Assembly: GCA_004123355.1 (NCBI GenBank)
Contig: SCHM01000004.1
Location: 3,318,316-3,382,315, forward strand
Source of the DNA: Amphirosellinia nigrospora
Lineage: Eukaryota; Ascomycota; Sordariomycetes; Xylariales; Xylariaceae
Length of the DNA stretch: 64,000 nucleotides
Direction: 5' to 3'
In this document: piece by piece, positions 11,737-23,235 of the stretch
Layout: every line of letters begins with the position of its first letter
How positions within the stretch are numbered: position 1 is the first letter of the stretch
Made by a program: the position numbers and the translations under genes
The notes under the pieces: generated by a model
Database searches by the model: none
What the model saw: the letters and a program-made list of their open reading frames with translations, nothing else
Told to the model about the DNA's origin: nothing

Positions 11737-13571
11737 ATGCTCTCTTCATCCCGCCTCGTTACATGCACCAGACCGAAAGCCTTAGTCTTCACTACTTTTC
11801 TACGTGCACATCGCCCAATCACCCTCATGCCTAAGAGGAAATCAGATGTGTTAGAAAATACCTCCGACATCCAACGACCTCACAGGATAAGAAAGATGGC
11901 TACGCAGCCAGCAACAACCACGATTGAACTGACTCCAAAGAGGCGCAACTCAAAGAACTCCTACTTGATGCCGCTAGCCATGTAAATAAATCACAGTCTA
12001 CAGATGAACCTGTAATCTTGCGATGGGCCGGAGGCTGGGTCCGAGACAAACTGCTCGGTATCGAGTCCCACGACATCGACACCGCCATCAACATTATGAC
12101 GGGCGAGGCTTTCGTCTCGAAGATACAAGAGCTTTGCGAAAAACCCGATACACTAGAGAAGCACCGCATGACGGGCGCCGACGTAGGCAATCTATACAAG
12201 GTTCCCAAGAATCCTGACAAGTCGAAGCATCTTGAGACTACCACTATGAAGCTATGCGGTTTGGATGTCGACTTCGTCAATCTTCGTAAAGAGACATATA
12301 CCGAGGATAGTCGAAACCCACAGATGGAATTCGGTACTGCTGAAGAAGACGCGCTACGTAGAGACGCCACCGTGAACGCCTTATTTTATAACCTTAACAC
12401 GAGCAAGGTCGAGGATTTTACCAGCGGGCTTACAGACATGAAGGCAAAGCTGATCAGAACGCCACTGGAGCCCTTCCAGACCTTTATGGATGACCCTCTG
12501 CGGGTTCTACGACTTGTTCGATTCGCCAGCCGACTAGGATTTACAATTGATCTGGCAGCGGAGGAGGTCATGGGCAACACTAAAGTCTTAAACGCGCTCA
12601 AGCTCAAAATCAGCCGTGAACGAGTTGGTGTGGAAATTGAAAAGATGCTTAGAGGTACGGCCTATTCTACTAATGAAATCTACCTATCCCTAACAGAGAG
12701 TAGGGAAGGACCCTCGAAGATCGTTACAATACATTAATGATTTGGGCCTGTACCACACCGTTTTTACGGATCCAGCTAAGTCAGATATGTCCTTACCGGA
12801 CCTGTCTCTGTGGAGTAGAGCCTATGAATGTCTCAACTACCTTAGGAACCAAGTGTCCGACTCTATCTTTGACACCCTTGTCCAAACAGATGAGGCTTCA
12901 TACTACGCCTGGACGCTCTCTGCCCTAGCCCCTTGGGCACTCGTGGATGAGCCAATTCATACTGGCAAAGGCAAACCACCGCTTCCATACATTTGTTTGG
13001 CCGGCCGCGAGGGAATCAGGGCAACAAATAAGTTATGCGACGTTATTACTGCCGCGCACAAAAATAGAGCAGATATACTGGGTCTCAAGACTGCAGTCAA
13101 TCAAAAGGCCACTTATATCAATGAACGCGACAGGTTTGGCATGGCTATACGAAACTGGGACGCCAAAGGCGGCCACTGGCGGCTTCAGATCTTATTCAGC
13201 CTCCTTGTTGAGGCGATGCAACGGTGGAGGTCGGAGGCACAAGCTCTAGTCAGTACCATATCTCAAACCTATGGCAAACCCCAGGTCTAACCTTGTATAG
13301 CAAACAATGACGAATTCCTGGGCGAATGGCAGCTATTCTTGAAACATCTCCAGGTTTTAGATGTTTTAGATGCGCCTTCGCTGAAAAAGATCATTGACGG
13401 CACCCAACTAGCTAAAGCCTTGAACGTTAAACCGGGAAAGTGGATGGCAGGGCTTTAGAAGTTTGTGTGGCATGGCAACTTCGTCATCCAGATGCCACGG
13501 ACCCAGCTGGGGCGGTCGAAGAGGTTGCTAGTAGAAGACAAGAACTGGGCATACCATCGGCTAAGAGATAG
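11737..13571 (+). CDS. CCA1: CCA-adding tRNA nucleotidyltransferase
   Basis: This enzyme adds or repairs the 3' CCA end of tRNAs in cytosol, nucleus and mitochondria. The nucleotidyltransferase head is clear: RWAGGWVRDKLLG, then SHDIDTAIN (metal-binding D-x-D), the RRDATVNALFYN block, and DDPLRVLRLVRFASRLGF with SRERVGVEIEKML. Introns are 12655-12703 and 13253-13300. The C-terminal part ends LNVKPGKWM, ALEVCVAWQLRHPDATDPAG and SRRQELGIP. Single missing bases are inferred near 11938 (AAAA run) and 13455 (GGGG run). There are two in-frame starts. ATG at 11737 gives an Arg/Ser/Thr-rich, acid-free leader typical of mitochondrial targeting. ATG at 11827 gives MPKRKSDV, suited to cytosol and nucleus. 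Confidence 0.93.
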
Positions 13572-14285
13572 TCATGCGAGCTGATTGATCTCCATCTATA
13601 ACGCTCATCCTCCAGGCAAGAGATTATAACTGCAAGTAAGCCCACACATTGTCAAATATCTGCAAACGCTGAGACTGACTGTACTTAGAAATGGACTACG
13701 GGGCCTGGATGTCGTACCACCTCTACTTGTTCAGATGTCAAATATTGGTTGCCCACCTTGGTGCGCTGAACGAGTTTTAAGCTGGTACCATGGACGCGAA
13801 TCTCAGAAGAATTTATTCCCTTGCATCCTGGTGCTACTTAATAACGTTACGAGGTTCCCTTTCGTCTGGGCAATAATTCATGTCGCCCAATCAATTCAGC
13901 CCCTTATTGCTACCAACCAATTGGAATATAGTACACATAACACGCTTATATATTCGAATATCATATTCCCTTCATTTTTTCTCAGTGCCTCTATCCTGAA
14001 AATTTTAATGGTTGTCAAGAGTTATTCACCTCCCTTGTTAAGACTGTGACGACGTAGGTACCTGGCTAATTTCCCACTCTCTCCCCAGGGGCATTTCAAG
14101 TTACCAAGGTGTATAAGAGAGGTTGATATTCCCCTTCCCTACTCATCAGCGTCCTGAACAGGTTTAACCGACATTCATTCCATTCATTCATTTCTTTTCC
14201 TGGGTCTGGCACTCGTCTTCGTCTTCATTTTCCGTAGATAACCGAAACCGCATAAACCTCTTAAACGCCTTCAGCACGCTCCAAC
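13572..14285. other. Intergenic, promoter of the secreted-protein gene
   Basis: It contains a 104-codon ORF at 13735-14049 with no recognisable features, which I do not call. Pyrimidine-rich tracts at about 14170-14240 look like a fungal core promoter/5' UTR for the gene starting at 14286. Confidence 0.5.
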
Positions 14286-15066
14286 ATGCGAACACAACAG
14301 ACCATCGCGGTAGCCTTGATGGCTCTCGCCAACATGGCCAGCTGCCAAATGACGCCGCTCGGCGATGATACTGAATGTTCGTCCCTGGCGGCCGGGAGTT
14401 CCAGCGTCCAGCCAAGTACCTCGATTCACGTTTCCACCTCTTCAGCAGCTTCCAGTTCCGTGGCCGCAGCCAGCACTCCTACCGGTCATGGTGGCGCGAC
14501 GCTCTCTTCGGGCTTACCTCTGTCGCGGCGACCACGTCCAAAGCTGCCTCCACGCCTACCGTGAAGACCACGAGCGCTGCTACATCTGATGCTACCACGC
14601 CTGACGCTACCACATCTGACGCCGCCTCGTCTACCGCGACTAAAACTCCTCAGCTCAGCATCACGCTCACGCCCATCTCAACCCCAACGGCGACCACGTT
14701 CGTCTCCGTCACGACCCGGCCAATTCCTCCAGCGCCCCGGCCGCGTCGTCCGGCGCCGCCCCGGCCGGCGGCACGAGCCAGGCTCTCACGGGCCCTGCAC
14801 CGCCGAGGGGATGTTCAACTGCGTCGGCGGAACCCAGTACCAGCAGTGCGCCAGCGGACGGTGGTCGAAGCTCGTCACGCTGGCCGGGCAGACGTGCAAG
14901 GAGGGCCAGACGACGACGCTTTGGCGACGCCACCACGGCGGCCACCGCTACCAGCCTCGGGTTACTGATTAGCCTCCTCCTCCTCCTATCAACCTCTGGT
15001 TATGTAACATCATCATTTGCTGCTCCAGATTCCGTAGCTATTTTAGAGACGGGATCGTCAATATAG
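14286..15066 (+). CDS. Secreted Ser/Thr-rich, probably GPI-anchored protein with four-cysteine module
   Basis: The N-terminus (MRTQQTIAVALMALANMASC) is a signal peptide. A long mucin-like Ser/Thr/Ala/Pro stretch follows, with repeats of the type ATSDATTPDATTSDA near 14580-14625. Then comes a compact cysteine module, CTAEGMFNCVGGTQYQQCAS followed by GRWSKLVTLAGQTC (about 14795-14898), spaced C-x7-C-x8-C-x14-C. It resembles the small chitin/glucan-binding modules (CBM19-like) on fungal wall proteins. The C-terminus is hydrophobic (SLGLLISLLLLL, about 14953-14988), as expected for a GPI signal. The pieces lie in different frames, so about four single-base omissions are needed, in GC-rich DNA. 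The exact protein is therefore uncertain. It is likely a cell-wall or surface protein. Confidence 0.6.
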
Positions 15067-15715
15067 AAAAAAGAGGGGTTTGGCTGGCCCGCCTTCTCAC
15101 CACTTTATTTTGTGTGTTTGTGTGATGTGTATGCATGTATAGATACTTCAGTAAGAACAGACTGGTTTCGTGAAGCATATGATAATCTTACCCTCCTTTG
15201 CGCTCCATCCAGGCCCTTTCACTTGCTCCAATAAGAGAAAGTTAAAACACATCTTTATAATGTGCTTGTAGATGATTACGTTGCCTTGATTAGCTTATCC
15301 TTATCTAGCCTTCGTTCTCATTTCATTCTAATCCATCCCAAAATTTCTGCTATCATCAAGGTTAGAATCTGCTCATAATAAACTGGCAAATGGAGATACG
15401 CGGTCGATGGTGTCCTTGAGGTCCATTAACCTAAGGCAATTTAAGAGAATTGAGGCTACCTAAATAGTACCCAAGGTAATGCAACAAACTATCCTGAGTC
15501 GCTTCGCGCCCTTTAGGGCATGACATAATATACAGGTTTGATCGAAGGGAGTATATTAGCGAGGTTTTATACATATCCTATAAACATTATCACGTTACAA
15601 GCGTTACAAGCCAAAGACAAAGCGATATTTCCCTAGTTTCCCCCAAAATACGCCGCCGATGCTTTTCCACACATACAAATTTACATGTTAGTACAGTCTA
15701 GTGGGATTAACGCCA
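15067..15715. other. Intergenic convergent spacer
   Basis: This lies between the 3' ends of the secreted-protein gene and HSP78. No coding signal was seen. It holds CTACCTAAAT/CCTAAGG words like those in other spacers. Confidence 0.55.
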
Positions 15716-18143
15716 TTAAACGGGTGTCTCTTGGGATTCTGAACCAGATTCGGAAGCAGGATCCGAAGTAGACTTCTCCGTAAAGATCTCTAACCCACTC
15801 TTATCCTCCTTAATGCGGACACCAGCAGCATCGCCACGTCTAAGCTCTCCTCTGATAATCTTGTCGGCAAGACCATTGCTTATTTCTGTCGTGATGAGGC
15901 GGTTAAGTGGTCTCGCACCAAATCTCGGATCATATCCACGCTCAGCAAGCCAAACCCGCACCTCGTCGTTGACATTGAGTTTGATGCGTCGGTCGTCGAG
16001 GCGCTGCTGTAGCTCACGGAGTCGGATATCGACAATCACGAAGAGCGTCAAGCTTCAGTCGTTTGAAGAGAATGAATGAGTCAATGCGGTTCAGGAATTC
16101 GGGTGCGTAGTTGGCCGCAACTACATCCATCACGGCTTTTCGCACATCTGGGCTGACATCACCTTCTGGTGTCTCGAGTAATGATGGATAGGGTTACTGC
16201 CCACAAGGATATCTGCTCCGAGATTTGACGTAAGAACGATTATGGTGTTTCTGAAGTCAACCTTGTGTCCCTGGGCATCCGTCAAGTAACCTTCATCCAG
16301 AACTTGCAGTAGTAGGGACGATATATCTCTGTGAGCTTTTTCAAACTCGTCGAAGAGAAGAACCGCATACGGCTTCCGTCGCACCGCCTCTGTTAGCTGA
16401 CCGGCGTCGTCATAACCAACATAACCCGATGGTGCACCTATGAGCCTAGAAATCGTATGCTTCTCCTGGAACTCGCTCATGTCGAATCGTACGACTGCTT
16501 GCGGTCGAAAACAAGAAACTAGCAAGTTTTTTACACAGTTCGGTTTTACCCACACCAGTAGGGCCGAGAAAGAAGAAGCTTGCTAAGGGCCTATTGTCTC
16601 CGCTAAGGCCGGCGCGCTGCATTCGCACTGCATTAGCAACAGCTTTGAGCGCTTCATCCTGTCCTCGAACAGATTCCCGAAGGGTGTCCTCCATGTGAAT
16701 AAGTTTTTCGACGTGACCAGATGTAAGCTTTGACACGGGTATTCCAGTAACTCTTGAGACCACGGTCGCGATGTCGTCGGCAGTTACAGAGTCGTGGATC
16801 AGGGTGCCGGGACCTTGAGTCTCCAAGTCCTCTCGCCTTCCCTTGGCAATTTGCTTTCAAGGTTGGGAATCACCCCGAAACGCAGTTCGGAGGCGCGGGC
16901 GAAATTCCCACTTCTCTGAGCGTGGTCCAAGTCAATGCGTGCCTTATCGAGGTCTTCTTGCACTTTTTTCAAAGCTTCAATCTGGCCCCTCTCTTTTTCC
17001 CATCGTTCAGTGAGTGTTTTCTCCTCCTCTTGGAATTTCTTTAGATCTGATTCGAGCTTCTCTCGGCGTTCTCGACTTGCTACGTCCTTTTCCTTCCGCA
17101 AACTTTCTAGCTCGATTTGGATTGTCATGATTTTCTGATCAAGGCGCATTATATCCTCGGGCTTGCTTTCTTGTTGTAGCCGTAAGGAGCTGGCTGCTTC
17201 GTCCATCAAGTCGATTGCTTTATCCGGTAGAAATCGGTCGGTGATGTAACGATTCGAATAGGTCGCAGCCGCCACAGAGCATTATCGGTGATTCTCACAC
17301 CGTGATGGACTTCGTACTTTTCCTTAATACCTCTGAGAATGCTAATGGTATCTTGCACGCTGGGTTCGTTGACGAGGATTGGCTGAAAACGGCGGGCTAA
17401 CGCCACATCTTTCTCAATCTGCCTGTATTCGTTGAGTGTAGTAGCACCACAGCACTGCAGCTCGCCTCGAGATAGCGCGGGCTTGAGAAGATTGGAGGCA
17501 TCGATCGACCCCGGGCCTTGCCAAGGCCCAGCAATATGTGCAATTCGTCGATAAATAAGATGACTTCGCCATTGGCTTGCTCAACTTCGGTTAGGACTTT
17601 CTTTAACCGCTCTTCGAAATCGCCTCGAAACTTGGCGCCTGCGATGAGAGAGCCCAGATCCAAAGAGATCACTCTCTTATTCTTGATGCTCTCTGGGACG
17701 TCCCCGCGGACTATGCGCAACGCCAAACCTTCTAATACGGCTGTCTTTCCCGTACCGGCACTTCCTATTAATACAGGATTGTTCTTTGTCCGTCGTGACA
17801 GCACTTGTATTGTTCGTTGTATTTCGCTGTCCCTCCCGATGACCGGGTCAAGCTTCCCATCTCTTGCCTTGGCAGTTAGATCGACACCGAATTGTTCGAG
17901 CGCAGGTTTCTCCGGCTCACCGCCGAGATCCATGCGGTGAGTACCGCCGGGTGGATGGGGTCGGCCATTCGAGTAAGTCCGCAACGCATGTATAGGTAGG
18001 GAAACCCGAGCGTTTCTTGATATTGCGGCAGGGAGGCCGGCTCTAACACGTATTGGGAGGTTTGCGTCCGATCGTCCAAATCCTCTTGATGCCGCCACGA
18101 AGGACCGTCGTGACGACGAGACAAGATTCCGCTTCGCCAACAT
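15716..18143 (-). CDS. HSP78: Mitochondrial Hsp78 (ClpB-type AAA+ disaggregase)
   Basis: This is the mitochondrial-matrix ClpB protein that dissolves aggregates with Hsp70. ATG at 18143 ([15 protein letters not shown]) opens an Arg/Ser-rich presequence; no bacterial N-domain follows, as in Hsp78. NBD1 has [20 protein letters not shown] (Walker A) and ILFIDELH (Walker B). The ClpB coiled-coil M-domain is at about 16860-17200. NBD2 has [25 protein letters not shown] and the arginine-rich [15 protein letters not shown]. The C-terminal domain ([15 protein letters not shown]) ends at 15716. No intron is obvious. About six single-base omissions are needed, near 17510, 17272, 16830, 16508, 16174 and 16035. 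The best-conserved motifs are spread over all these segments, so I treat them as sequence error in a live gene. It is divergent from eEF1B. Confidence 0.92.
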
Positions 18144-18757
18144 GGTAAAGCTCAAAACAATTAGAGGCAAGTAAAAGTTGGATGAACACTTCGTATGGTC
18201 AAGAGAGAGAAAAAGCTTAAGTAGTACCTAGTGTGGCATGACCACGACCGCCACGCCACGCCGTCTCTCACGTTGTCGTCAGGAGCTCGAGAGCTTTCTG
18301 GAAATGCCAAGATAGTGCTAGCTACCCCCCAAACCCAAGTGAATCTCCTCGTAGCTTCCAAGCTTCTTGGTGGGGCATTTTATCGATAAGATAAAATCTA
18401 CTAGGTACGAACATGGGGGTCTTGGAAACATTTGGACCTCCTGAACTGAGAGAGGGGTAAAAGGTGCGGAGTCAAGGTCTAGGCAAGCTAGCGCCTGTTG
18501 CTCTAGCGCACCGTGCCAACCCAGAGCCTAATTACTGGCCCAATCTCAACACCTGGGTCACTGGACTTGCTGCTCCTGGAAAAATTTCCAAAATACAGAT
18601 TTCATCTCCTCCTCTCTAAGTTGCCCCACCTACCCTTCCTTTTTTTCCCTTCTTATTCTTCACAGGCAGTTTTCTTCTCCTCGTCCCTTTTTCAAGATAC
18701 CCTCACTTATTTCACTTCGCCCACGCCAAATTCATTCTCTCACTCTCCAACGTCAAA
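18144..18757. promoter_or_regulatory. Divergent HSP78/eEF1B promoter with heat-shock and stress-type sites
   Basis: TTCTGGAA at 18296-18303 is a perfect TTCnnGAA heat-shock-element core about 150 bp upstream of HSP78. AGGGG near 18453 is a stress-response-type site. On the eEF1B side, 18600-18690 is a long pyrimidine-rich tract, typical of strongly expressed translation genes. These are motif matches only. Confidence 0.45.
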
Positions 18758-19954
18758 ATGGGTTTCATTGATCTCCTCACCGACAGCGGCCTGACCTGTA
18801 AGTTGAGAGCGTTGTCTTAGTCTCCAGTCAGTTGCTTCGCAAGGCGTGTCCGGCAGGTTTCCGATATCTTGTCCGACTGCGAGAATAGCAACTTGCGCCG
18901 TGATCAGTTCGGAAAACTAATAGGCTCACTAGTGCTCACCGGCTGGTTGGCTACTCGGTCATACATCATTGGGTAGGTCTCAAGATTTCCTCTCGGCGCG
19001 CTTCTTATTTTCTCAATCGCTGTCAGCCCCTCAAGAATAGCCTTTTCTGTTTACCCGCCATTATGATGAGAACATTGGTCCGTGTTTCTGAGCAGCTTAA
19101 GACCCTGTCAAAGGAGGAAACGTACTATAGCACTCTGTGCAACTCTGAATTAGCAACCCTTTGCCCTTTTTCTTGTCCCCCGTGGGATGTTGTACTTCTC
19201 GCCATGGCCTTTACTGACTTGGGCACCAAGACACTCTCCCTCTCAAGCCGATGTTGCTGTCTTCAAGGCTATCAAGTCTGCCCTGACGTCGCCCGGTACC
19301 CCATGCCGCCAGATGGTACAAGCACATCGCCTCTTTCGAGGATGAGTTCGCGACTCTGTCCGGCGATGCGTCCAAGCCCTACACTGCCTACGGCCCCGAT
19401 GAGGCTGAGACCACTGAGACCCTGCAAAGGCGCCGGCCGCTGAGGAGGGAGGCGACGATGACGATGTCGATCTATTCGGCAGTGACGACGAGGAAGAAGA
19501 TGCTGAGGCCGTTCGTGTCCGCGAGGAGCGTCTGGCTGCCTACCGAGAGAAGAAGGCTGCCAAGCCTAAGGTAGCTGCTAAGTCTGTTGTTACTATGGAA
19601 GTCAAGCCCTGGGGTAAGTTCTTCCGCGTCATCCATAACAGTCCACGCATTCGCTAACCGGGCCTTTTGCTAGACGACGAGACCGATATGGCCGCTCTCG
19701 AGGCCGCCGTCCGAAGCGTTGAGAAGGACGGTTTGGTTTGGGGTGCTTCCAAGTTGGTGCCTGTTGGCTTCGGTATCAAGAAGCTACAGATCACCTTGGT
19801 CATTGAAGATGACAAGATTTCGCTCAGTGATCTCGAGGAGGAGATCCAAGCCTTCGAGGATTACGTGCAGTCTACCGATATCGTAAGTAATATGACGCTC
19901 CAGCATCGCCGCATTTTCTAACAACTTCTACAGGCTGCCATGCAAAAGCTATAA
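18758..19954 (+). CDS. EFB1: Translation elongation factor 1-beta (eEF1B-alpha/beta)
   Basis: This is the guanine-nucleotide exchange subunit that recharges eEF1A. There are five exons: 18758-18797 ([12 protein letters not shown]), 18933-18972, 19231-19613, 19674-19882 and 19934-19954. The N-terminal GST-like part reads [20 protein letters not shown] central acidic region ([15 protein letters not shown]) is followed by the catalytic EF1-GNE domain: [37 protein letters not shown] and [19 protein letters not shown], with the C-terminal KL. Intron 2 (18973-19230) is long at 258 bp and has a perfect TACTGAC branch point at 19211. Two single-base omissions, near 19303 and 19425, fall in CCCC runs. 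Confidence 0.93.
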
Positions 19955-20559
19955 ACGAATTAAGACAGAAAAAAACAGGTATCCAGCAAAAAGCCACATG
20001 GACGTATTGCATGAGAGAACGGCATTGGAGCTACGGGCAACAATGTTTGATGACATGACTGTAATGAGGCTTGGGTAGTGGGGATGAATCAGGGCAAAAA
20101 TCTCCACAAAGGAGCTTCACATAGAGGTCAAGGGGTTACGAGCGTAAGGCTAGGGTGCCATGATGAATGACCAACTCTGAACAATGACAATACTTTTCAT
20201 GTGTTACATATTAAGCGCTACTATCACATCCTAGGCGCCTGGCGTTGCATGAACTATTGGTTGTAAGTGATAAATGCCTACGACATTCTGACATGATACT
20301 ACCCATAGTGTCTAAGATATCACTTCAAATTCGGACCTAACCTTGGATACCTAGGAGCTCTTGATGGTTACTATTATTATACAATCAATTAAACGGAATT
20401 CTCAACATATGGTCTTATCTAAACCCCTTTTAGTAAGCTATCTCATCACTCTAAGTCCTGTTGACCGGGCCATTCATTCCGAACTCAGTTTCCCCCTGTT
20501 TTTTTTTAACTCCAATCATTATCCATGGCAAAATACAACCCGCGACGCAGAATATGAAT
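19955..20559. other. Convergent 3' spacer
   Basis: This lies between the 3' ends of eEF1B and ADE16/17. It is mixed-composition DNA with no supported gene; the ORF over 20361-20600 overlaps the ADE 3' exon antisense. Confidence 0.55.
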
Positions 20560-22460
20560 TTAGTGGTGGAAGAGGCGCACGTTCTGTTCCACGAAGATGA
20601 TACCGAGCTTCTCGGCGGTCTCGTATACGGCGGAGTCATTTTGGCTGCCACCAGGTGCGGCGATATACTTAGCACCAGAGCGATGTGCGCGGTAAATGTT
20701 GTCGATGAAGGGGAACTAAATAGTACCGTTAGCGAGATGCACAAACCATATGCGGGTTTCCAAAATGGGGGCCTGATAACTTACGAAAGCGTCGCTGGAG
20801 ACTCCGACATCTCCCAGCTTGCTGAGCCAGTCATTGCGCTCTTCCTCGGAGAATGCCGCGGGCACCTCTTCGAAGACGGCCTCGAATTGCTCACGCTCGG
20901 GGCCTGACTTGGGGAGTTCACCGCTCACTAGTAGATCAATGGCGTTGCTCTTGTCCGGACGCTTGGTGCCCTTCTTCCACTTGATGCCGAGGACCCGTGG
21001 GTGGAAGCGGAGCCACCAATTGTCGGCCTTGTCGCCAGCAAGACGAGTGCAGTGAATGCGAGATTGCTGACCGGCGCCCAAACCGATGACCTGGCCGTCC
21101 TTAGCGTAACAGACCGAGTTACTTTGCGTGTATTTAAGCGCAATTGTAGCAACAGTCAAGTCTCTAGCGGCTGACTCGGGGATAGTGAAGTCCTTGGGTG
21201 TCACAGTCTGCTTGAATGAATCGGGTGAAATCTCAACGTCATTACGCTGTTGCGCGAGAGTAACGCCGTAGACAGTCCTGGTCTCCATGGCGTCGGGCTG
21301 GTACTCGGGGTCCATCTGAAGAACAAGGTACTTGCCTCCCTTCTTCTTCTTCAGGATCTCGAGGGCAGCATCTTCATAACCAGGTGCAATAACACCGTCT
21401 GAAACCTCTTTGGAGATGATACTGGCCGTGGGAACGTCAACTACATCACTTAGAGCAATGAGATCTCCGAAGCTGCTCATACGATCTGCACCTCGGGCAC
21501 GTGCATATGCTTGGGCGAGGCCAGAGCTTTCAATACCCTGGATGTCGTCAACGAAATACACCTTGCGCTCGTCCGCGCTCAGTGGCACACCGATTGCGGC
21601 ACCTGCAGGTGATACGTGCTTGAAGCTCGCAGCGGCGGGCTTTCCTAACGCCTTTTTCAGCTCCTTAACTAAGGCCCAGCTGTTCAGGGCATCTAGCAGA
21701 TTGATATAACCAGGTGATCCGCCCAAGACCTTGAAAGGAAGATCCGCCGACGATGTATATGCGGCCGCAGGTTTCTGGTGAGGGTTGGCGCCATACCGGA
21801 GGGCCAGGTGTTGTTGACCATCGGCGTAGCGCGAGCGGAAAAAGGCTGATATGTGGGTGTCGTAATCGGCGGTGTGCTCAAAAGCCTTTAACGCGTACGT
21901 GTTGCGGCTCGATTCTTTGATTTCGCCTTGCTCTAATTCCTTTAGGAAGGCAGGGTAGTCCCGGGGGTCACTGAGAATAGTAACACGGGCGTGGTTCTTG
22001 GCGGCTGCTCGGATGAGCGTGACGCCGCCGATATCAATCTCCTCGACAGCTTCGGGAACGGTCACGTTGGGCTTCGCAATCGTGTCCTTGAAGGGATACA
22101 GGTTACAGATGACGTAGTCGACCTTATCGATGTTTTGTTCCGCTAGGTCCTTCTCGTCGGATTCGAGATTACGAGCAAGGATACCGGCGTGTACCGCTGG
22201 GTGGAGGGTCTTCACTCTCCCGGAGAGCATCTCAGGAGCCTTAGTGATGGCCGAGATGTCTCTTGTAAGACGTCAGCACGGATGCGCAAGACTGATGATA
22301 ACAGCACGACTGCCTACTCAACAGGGAACCCAGATTCGCGAATCATCCGGGCAGTACCGCCAGAGGCTAGGATTCGGACATTCTGCTGAATCAGCCCTTT
22401 GGCCAAATCCAGTAGACCTGTCTTGTCGTAGACAGAGAGGATAGCGATCCTCTGAGACAT
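20560..22460 (-). CDS. ADE17: Bifunctional AICAR transformylase/IMP cyclohydrolase
   Basis: This enzyme catalyses the last two steps of de novo IMP synthesis: formyl transfer from 10-formyl-THF to AICAR, then ring closure. Exons on the minus strand are 22318-22460, 20785-22261 and 20560-20715, with introns of 56 and 69 bp. The product is 591 residues, the usual length, and needs no frame correction. The N-terminal MGS-like cyclohydrolase domain begins [20 protein letters not shown] and includes [19 protein letters not shown] and the nearby [17 protein letters not shown]. The transformylase domain has [26 protein letters not shown] (catalytic Lys/His region), and the C-terminal [11 protein letters not shown] and EQNVRLFHH. 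It is divergent from PSF1. ADE16 and ADE17 are yeast paralogues, so the number is a convention. Confidence 0.97.
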
Positions 22461-23235
22461 GGTATTAAGAGGTCTCTGGGTGATTTGCGACTGAGTTGTG
22501 CGTTGCAAGCCAGGGGCCTAGATAGAAGTTATCCAAGTCAGCACAGGTCTAATACCAAGATACTTTATGTGAAAGGGTATATGTACTTCAAGTTCCGATA
22601 CGATATTCCACTTCAACAATGCTTGAACAACTTATATCAGAATGCGACAAGAAGTGTGGCCGGCGCAGAGAGGTGGTACGGCAGCTACAATGTATGTAGA
22701 TGGGACTATAAAATTTCATCGCGGGGTTCTTTTTCTCTCACTCAACCCCACCAAAATTTCACGGTTGTCCGATAGCTCAGGGGAGTTTGTCTGCACAGCT
22801 TGAGCTCAGTGACCCCGCAGGCGCCGTTGCCGGGACGTTTAGCCCCACCTTCACCTCGGCCAGAAGGCTCAGAAGGCTTTGTTTGCCCCACGACTCAGCT
22901 TCGACGTCAACCCCACCTACCCTTTCATATGTACACAGATAACTACCAAAATTATACGCATACACTGTGTCAAAATCTTTGCCAAAGATCGTAATCTACC
23001 AAATCTCATACTGTGAAATCCCAGGATCCTCACCTATAAGTCCATATCATATGCAAATTAGCTATTTGGCGTAGCGTAATTTTGGCCTCAATCATCATAC
23101 CTTTCTAAACGCGCTTGCTACTCGACTAGAAGCGCGTTCAGAATATCAGTTACCTAAGATACCGACTAGAGGCACCTCCAACCCGTCTCCGTCTACTACG
23201 AAAACGTCATTCTCCCGAGCCGTAATTTTCTAGCA
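22461..23235. promoter_or_regulatory. Divergent ADE17/PSF1 promoter region
   Basis: The sequence CGACTCA at 22891-22897 (TGAGTCG on the other strand) is a half-match to Gcn4/Bas1-type sites, which control purine and amino-acid genes in yeast. This is weak evidence on its own. No gene is seen. Confidence 0.4.

Noticed and set aside
13735-14049. 104-codon ORF between CCA1 and the secreted-protein gene
   Set aside because: No domain, signal or codon-bias support; probably a chance open frame in a spacer.
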